A stretch of 64,000 nucleotides of DNA from Agromyces italicus DSM 16388 (GTDB lineage Bacteria; Actinomycetota; Actinomycetes; Actinomycetales; Microbacteriaceae). Under the pieces are notes generated by a model. That model made no database searches, was not told where the DNA came from, and saw only the letters and a program-made list of their open reading frames with translations. Both the position numbers and the translations under genes were made by a program. This document shows, in pieces, positions 61,101-64,000 of this stretch. Where the stretch lies: contig NZ_ATXF01000010.1 of NCBI RefSeq assembly GCF_000421545.1, forward strand, positions 62,001-126,000. The letters run 5' to 3'. Position 1 is the stretch's first letter; the number at the start of each line of letters is the position of its first letter.

Positions 61101-61277
61101 GCGGGTCGCCGAGACGACGAGCACCTCGTCGCTCGAGTGGCCGAGCCGTTCGATGCGGTCGGCGACGAGCTCGATCGCGAGGCTGGTCTTGCCGCTGCCC
61201 GGCGCGCCGAAGACCGCCGCGTGACCGCCGCCCGCGAGCGTGCGGACGAGGTCTGGAACGGTTCGGGTGCCCTGCAT
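58110..61277 (-). CDS. adnA: AdnA-like helicase-nuclease subunit (degenerate helicase motifs)
   Basis: 1055 residues. The N-terminus keeps Walker A (VFGAPGSGKTSLAI), but the Walker B segment reads LIVVDDAQEATEATAALLGA, so the DExQD catalytic Glu/Gln arrangement is altered. The motor is probably weaker, as described for AdnA. The C-terminal RecB-type nuclease is intact: GTIVHAVVEEAG, ITGTIDRVE and VIVDLKTGRTPP. With AdnB it makes the two-nuclease, two-motor end-resection machine of Actinobacteria. ATG 61277 is chosen because TAACGT (61290-61285) ends seven bases before it, predicting a leaderless mRNA, and no Shine-Dalgarno is found for longer forms. Confidence 0.88.
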   Translation of the reverse strand: MQGTRTVPDLVRTLAGGGHAAVFGAPGSGKTSLAIELVADRIERLGHSSDEVLVVSATRTAATALRDALAVRLGLTTRGPLARTANSIAFQLVRAYTGASVTLLTGAEHDHIVGELLDGGIRDGFGPEWPDPLTPEVRVLRGFRTELRELLMRAVEHGVDAATLARLGERCERPEWVAAADFLAEYDEVKAQLRPNQFDSAELAAFAAAVVRRSVDDAGAAAALGLLARLRLIVVDDAQEATEATAALLGAFAARGVQVVAIGDPDVASNGFRGGRPELLGALSNVLDGAAVERHVLLVVHRGTRELRAVVQSATAHIGAALGGAHRVAPVAGASVASDASAAPVRSGSAVPDPAPPARAPLAPVVGIEAPSHAAECRAVAAVLRERHLLDGVPWSEMAVVLRSGGDVPAFERGLALAEVPTAGSAARTALRDAPAAAALLTAASLVLEREPLTAELAVALLTGPIGRLDGVGLRRLRLALRHEELANGGDRTGDELLVEALGAPGGFDSIDAAPARRAARLAKLVAKARAEAARGRTVEELLWALWEGSGLAAEWGAQAAGTGVLADEANRSLDAAVALFAAAQRFVEREPDAPAVRFVDEVLASELPEDSLAPQRSAETVLVTTPPALIGRAFSVVVVAGLQDGVWPNLRPRGTLLHAGLLARTAAAVRAGAPLPTVESVPEARIAVRSDELRLFALAASRAERQLVLSCTANDDEQPSMLMGYASDRLRAPRGRPLHLRGLVGALRRESMASPSGEAPAALALLAEAGVPGAHPDDWYGLAEASTTAPLVDLEGDPEAMVAVSPSQIDRVEESPLGWFIDHVASPPSGIAASIGTIVHAVVEEAGARDDGDTSIEALWAGVEERLREIRFEAGWVAERERRGARRMAEGAADYLAGFADDGKVLLEAEGRFTLELGRVRITGTIDRVEASADGTTVIVDLKTGRTPPTAAQTAAHPQLAAYQLAARAGAVPNRGTLGGAKLVYLAKPASGSGYTERAQQPFDDEAEALFRERLDAVAQTMAGGSFDGPAELGFGSRFGAWQYRVHLVPAVSA

Positions 61278-61371
61278 GTCGGCAACGTTAACCCGTTCCG
61301 CCGACAGTGAACGCGACCGGCCCGGCACGGCACGATGTGTAGGGTTTGAGACACGAGCAGAAAGGCGCACA

Positions 61372-61596
61372 GTGGACGTTCGCATCGGCATCCAGAACTC
61401 CCCCCGTGAACTCGGGTTCGAGACCTCGCAGTCGGCCGCAGAGGTCGAGCAGGCCGTCGCGGCGGCCCTCGCCGGGCAGTCTCCGCTCCTGAAGCTCGCC
61501 GACGACAAGGGCACGGTCTTCGTCGTCCCCGCCGCAGCGCTCGCCTACGTCGAGATCGGCTCGGAGGAGTCGCGTCGCGTCGGTTTCGTCGCCTGA
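61372..61596 (+). CDS. DUF3107 family small protein
   Basis: 74 residues. VRIGIQNSPRELGFETSQSA then AEVEQAVAAALAG is the typical actinobacterial DUF3107 pattern (a mycobacterial member is called TB9.4); function unknown. GTG 61372 has AAAGG seven bases upstream. It is divergent from adnA and starts a small two-gene unit with the next gene. Confidence 0.88.
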   Translation: MDVRIGIQNSPRELGFETSQSAAEVEQAVAAALAGQSPLLKLADDKGTVFVVPAAALAYVEIGSEESRRVGFVA

Positions 61597-61598
61597 CG

Positions 61599-61904
61599 AT
61601 GGAGCTCCTCTTCGTCACCCTCGGCGGTGCGATCCTCGGCATCGCCGCGCACTTCGCGCTGCCGTACCGTCAGATGCGCGGCGTCGCGCTCGTGCCGTCG
61701 ATCGGGGCGGCCGTCGCCGCCGTCGTGTGGGTCGGCCTGACCTGGCTCGGCTGGGCATGGGACGGCGGCTGGATCTGGGTCGTCGCGCTCGTCGCGGCAG
61801 CGGTCGCCTCGGCGGCGGCCGCGTATCTCATCGGGCCGGGCCGGCAGAAGGCGGATGCCGCGCTCTTCGAGCGCCTCTCCCGGCCGGGCGTGAACCGCGC
61901 CTGA
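61599..61904 (+). CDS. Small three-helix membrane protein
   Basis: 101 residues with about three membrane helices (VTLGGAILGIAAHFALPYRQ, VPSIGAAVAAVVWVGLTWLG, VVALVAAAVASAAAAYLIGP) and a short basic tail. It is two bases after the DUF3107 stop and probably co-translated. No function can be assigned. The stretch 61905-61950 between it and the next gene holds a direct repeat of CGCGCCTGA and no gene. Confidence 0.75.
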   Translation: MELLFVTLGGAILGIAAHFALPYRQMRGVALVPSIGAAVAAVVWVGLTWLGWAWDGGWIWVVALVAAAVASAAAAYLIGPGRQKADAALFERLSRPGVNRA

Positions 61905-61950
61905 GCCTGGCGTCATCCGCGCCTGAGCGGGGCGTTCGGGCGCGGCCGTC

Positions 61951-62670
61951 TCAGGCGGTGAGCCCGAGCGCGTCCATCCGTCGCGTGTGCTCGGCGATCA
62001 GCTCGGTGAAGACCGGTTCGACCCGGTCGCCGGCGCTGCGATCGGTCGAGTCGGAGGCGCGCAGCGCCGATCGGGCGATGAGCAGGGTGTCGCCGACGAT
62101 GCTCCGACCCCACAGGGCGAGGCGATCGGCGAGTCCGGGCTCCGCCTCGATCGCCGCACGCAGTTCGGCGTCCAGCACCTCGCCGATGCCGCCGCCCGCG
62201 AGGATTCCGCGGACCCGGGCACCGAGCACCGCGGGGAGTCCCTCGGCGAGACGCGAGAAGTAGTCGTCGAGCATGCCCGAGGTGACGTGCACGCCGAGCA
62301 GCAGCTCGTGCCAGTCGGCGCCGGCGGTCGACTCGCCGAGTCGATCGGTCGCCGGTGCGAACGGCACCATGACCGCCTCGGGTTCGACACCGAGGTGGCG
62401 CAGTTCGGCGATGAGCTCGTGGTGCCGGCGGAGGGCGACGCCCGCCGCGGCGCTCAGCCCCTCCTTCGAGCGCATCGACGGCGCACCGATCACCGCGGTC
62501 GAGAGGCTCTCGAAGAACTCGAGCTGGATGTACGCGGCCTGCCCGAGGAACGGCACCGGTTCGGGCACGAGCTCGGTGAAGTCGACCTTGGTGACCTCCG
62601 TGGGGGCGACCCGGGGTCGCAGCCGCGGAAGCTCGGGGCGCGCACCGCGCCTGCTGGACCAGAACACCAC
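61951..62670 (-). CDS. Ferritin-like-fold protein
   Basis: 239 residues, helical. It has the pattern of actinobacterial ferritin-like proteins next to DEAD-box helicase genes: YIQLEFFESLSTAVIGAPSM with conserved Glu residues, ALRRHHELIAELRHLGVEPE with EHxxxH-like residues, GVHVTSGMLDDYFSRLAEGL, and HTRRMDALGL at the end. Di-iron chemistry is possible but unproven; related enzymes hydroxylate modified tRNA. The GTG at 62670 follows a TAGGCT box (62682-62677) by six bases, so it is predicted to be leaderless. It is divergent from the helicase gene. Confidence 0.78.
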   Translation of the reverse strand: MVFWSSRRGARPELPRLRPRVAPTEVTKVDFTELVPEPVPFLGQAAYIQLEFFESLSTAVIGAPSMRSKEGLSAAAGVALRRHHELIAELRHLGVEPEAVMVPFAPATDRLGESTAGADWHELLLGVHVTSGMLDDYFSRLAEGLPAVLGARVRGILAGGGIGEVLDAELRAAIEAEPGLADRLALWGRSIVGDTLLIARSALRASDSTDRSAGDRVEPVFTELIAEHTRRMDALGLTA

Positions 62671-62721
62671 GCAGACAGCCTATCCGAGGCGCACAGGGAC
62701 TCTCCGATAGGGTGTAAGGGC

Positions 62722-62760
62722 ATGCGGACATCGGAGCCGCGGCCGTGCGCCCGGGGTTGA
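62722..62760 (+). CDS. Putative upstream small ORF (12 codons)
   Basis: ATG 62722 opens MRTSEPRPCARG and stops at 62760, 55 bases before the DEAD-box gene. A TAGGGT hexamer (62708-62713) ends eight bases before it, so it could be translated as a leaderless uORF. Cys and Pro/Arg content fits regulatory uORFs seen in Actinobacteria. Small size makes chance occurrence possible. Confidence 0.35.
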   Translation: MRTSEPRPCARG

Positions 62761-62815
62761 AGTCGAGGCGCACCTCACGACCTTCATTCTCGAAGCACGA
62801 CCGACAGGCAGATTT

Positions 62816-64000
62816 GTGACCACTTTCACCGAGCTCGGCATCGCGTCCGACATCGTCGACGCCCTCGCCGGGAAGGGCATCATCGATGCCTTCCCCATCC
62901 AGGAGCAGACCATCCCCCTCGCCCTCTCCGGGCAGGACATCATCGGCCAGGCGAAGACCGGCACCGGCAAGACCTTCGGGTTCGGCCTCCCGCTGATCCA
63001 GCGCCTCGGCGACGACCCCGCGCACGGCGTCAAGGCGCTCGTCGTCGTGCCGACCCGCGAACTCGCGGTGCAGGTGACGGAGGACCTCGAGCTCGCCACC
63101 TCGAACCGGCCCACGACGATCGTCTCGATCTACGGCGGCAAGGCGTACGAGGGTCAGATCGAGCAGCTCAAGGCCGGCGCGCAGATCGTCGTCGGCACCC
63201 CCGGGCGTCTCCTCGACCTCGCGAGCCAGCGTCTCCTGAACCTCGGCGAGGTGCAGGAGATCGTGCTCGACGAGGCCGACAAGATGCTCGACCTGGGCTT
63301 CCTCGCCGACATCGAGAAGATCTTCTCGAAGGTGCCGGCGGTGCGTCACACGATGCTCTTCTCGGCGACCATGCCCGGGCCGATCGTCGCGCTCGCGCGC
63401 CGCTTCATGTCGAAGCCGATCCACATCCGTGCGAACGACCCCGACGAGGGCCTCACGCAGGCGAACATCAAGCACCTCGTGTACCGCGCGCATTCGCTCG
63501 ACAAGGACGAGGTGATCTCGCGCATCCTCCAGGCCGAAGGTCGCGGCAAGACGGTCATCTTCACGCGGACGAAGCGCGCGGCGGCCAAGCTCGTCGAGGA
63601 GCTCAACGACCGCGGATTCAACGCCGCGGCGGTGCACGGCGACCTCAATCAAGACCAGCGCGAACGCGCGATGGCGGCGTTCAAGGCCGGCAAGAAAGAC
63701 GTCCTCATCGCGACGGATGTCGCGGCGCGCGGCATCGACGTCGATGACGTCACGCACGTGATCAACCACACCATCCCCGACGACGACAAGACGTACCTGC
63801 ACCGCGCGGGCCGCACCGGCCGCGCCGGCAAGACCGGCATCGCCGTCACGTTCGTCGACTGGGACGACCTGCACAAGTGGGCGCTCATCAACCGCGCCCT
63901 CGAGTTCGGGCAGCCCGAGCCGACCGAGACCTACTCGTCGAGCCCGCACCTGTTCAGCGACCTCGACATCCCCGCCGGCACCAAGGGGCGTCTGAAGCCC
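62816..64000 (+). CDS. DEAD-box ATP-dependent RNA helicase (3' end outside the window)
   Basis: Partial: 395 codons to the right edge. All core motifs are visible: FPIQEQTIPLALSGQD (Q motif), AKTGTGKT (Walker A), PTRELAVQ, GTPGRLLDL, VLDEADKMLDLGF (DEAD), FSATMP (SAT), VIFTRTKRAA, ATDVAARGIDV, and HRAGRTGRAG (motif VI). It unwinds RNA duplexes with ATP, typically in ribosome assembly or cold adaptation. By position it matches mycobacterial rhlE. The GTG at 62816 is inferred from the conserved TTFTELGIASDIVDALAGKG start. The leader is about 95 bases and contains the small uORF, so translation control is possible. Confidence 0.93.
   Translation, partial: MTTFTELGIASDIVDALAGKGIIDAFPIQEQTIPLALSGQDIIGQAKTGTGKTFGFGLPLIQRLGDDPAHGVKALVVVPTRELAVQVTEDLELATSNRPTTIVSIYGGKAYEGQIEQLKAGAQIVVGTPGRLLDLASQRLLNLGEVQEIVLDEADKMLDLGFLADIEKIFSKVPAVRHTMLFSATMPGPIVALARRFMSKPIHIRANDPDEGLTQANIKHLVYRAHSLDKDEVISRILQAEGRGKTVIFTRTKRAAAKLVEELNDRGFNAAAVHGDLNQDQRERAMAAFKAGKKDVLIATDVAARGIDVDDVTHVINHTIPDDDKTYLHRAGRTGRAGKTGIAVTFVDWDDLHKWALINRALEFGQPEPTETYSSSPHLFSDLDIPAGTKGRLKP

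Overview
The window is about 64 kb of very high-GC DNA with dense, mostly ATG/GTG-started genes, short or 4-base gene overlaps and an IdeR/DtxR-type iron box. It carries protein families typical of Actinobacteria (UPF0182, DUF3039, DUF3107, AdnA/AdnB, PDZ-Lon, DUF2342). This suggests a chromosome segment of an actinomycete, most likely of the family Microbacteriaceae; the family is an inference from overall gene style, not from a marker gene. There is no prophage, insertion sequence or CRISPR array.

Layout. 1-11.7 kb is housekeeping and accessory: a partial CpaF/TadA pilus ATPase, a PadR regulator with a membrane protein, a membrane acyltransferase, tRNA-Leu(UAG), a flavin-dependent oxidoreductase, an iron-box-controlled heme oxygenase, a DedA protein, a cation efflux protein, the murI-rph-rdgB operon, nicotinate phosphoribosyltransferase and DUF3039. 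11.7-15 kb is an ABC exporter whose ATPase has a very long low-complexity N-terminus. 15.2-18.3 kb holds a sugar-type nucleotidyltransferase, an ECF S component and a Wzm/Wzt polysaccharide exporter. 18.3-18.5 kb is a GC-rich repeat block with a long hairpin. 18.5-28.6 kb is one giant secreted protein of 3359 residues with an RTX-type calcium-binding region. 28.7-30.7 kb holds a possible EcsC-like gene, a small coiled-coil membrane protein, gene-poor DNA and a broken HTH gene. 30.7-34.9 kb is a wall-glycopolymer cluster (two GT2 glycosyltransferases, a CDP-alcohol phosphatidyltransferase, a TagB/TagF-like glycerophosphotransferase). 35-43.3 kb holds an HtrA protease, an aminotransferase, a nitrilase-family amidase, a self-overlapping SDR-MarR-NmrA operon with a perfect operator, initiator tRNA-fMet and a secreted GH18 chitinase.

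From 44.2 kb to the right edge the order is UPF0182, PDZ-Lon protease, DUF2342, TOMM-like protein, UvrD-like helicase, NudC, phosphotransferase-like protein, AdnB, AdnA, DUF3107, small membrane protein, ferritin-like protein, DEAD-box helicase. As I recall it, this closely follows the Mycobacterium tuberculosis Rv3193c-Rv3211 order, so it looks like an ancient conserved block. Two members look modified here: the phosphotransferase-like protein has lost its catalytic residues, and the UvrD-like helicase lacks room for an HRDC domain.

Regulation. A recurring pattern is a TAnnnT hexamer ending 6-8 bases before the start codon, with no Shine-Dalgarno sequence. It is seen at about fifteen first-of-operon genes on both strands and predicts widespread leaderless transcription. 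It also helps choose several start codons. Two of these leaderless promoters (PadR and the MarR operon) have palindromic operators laid over the -10 box.
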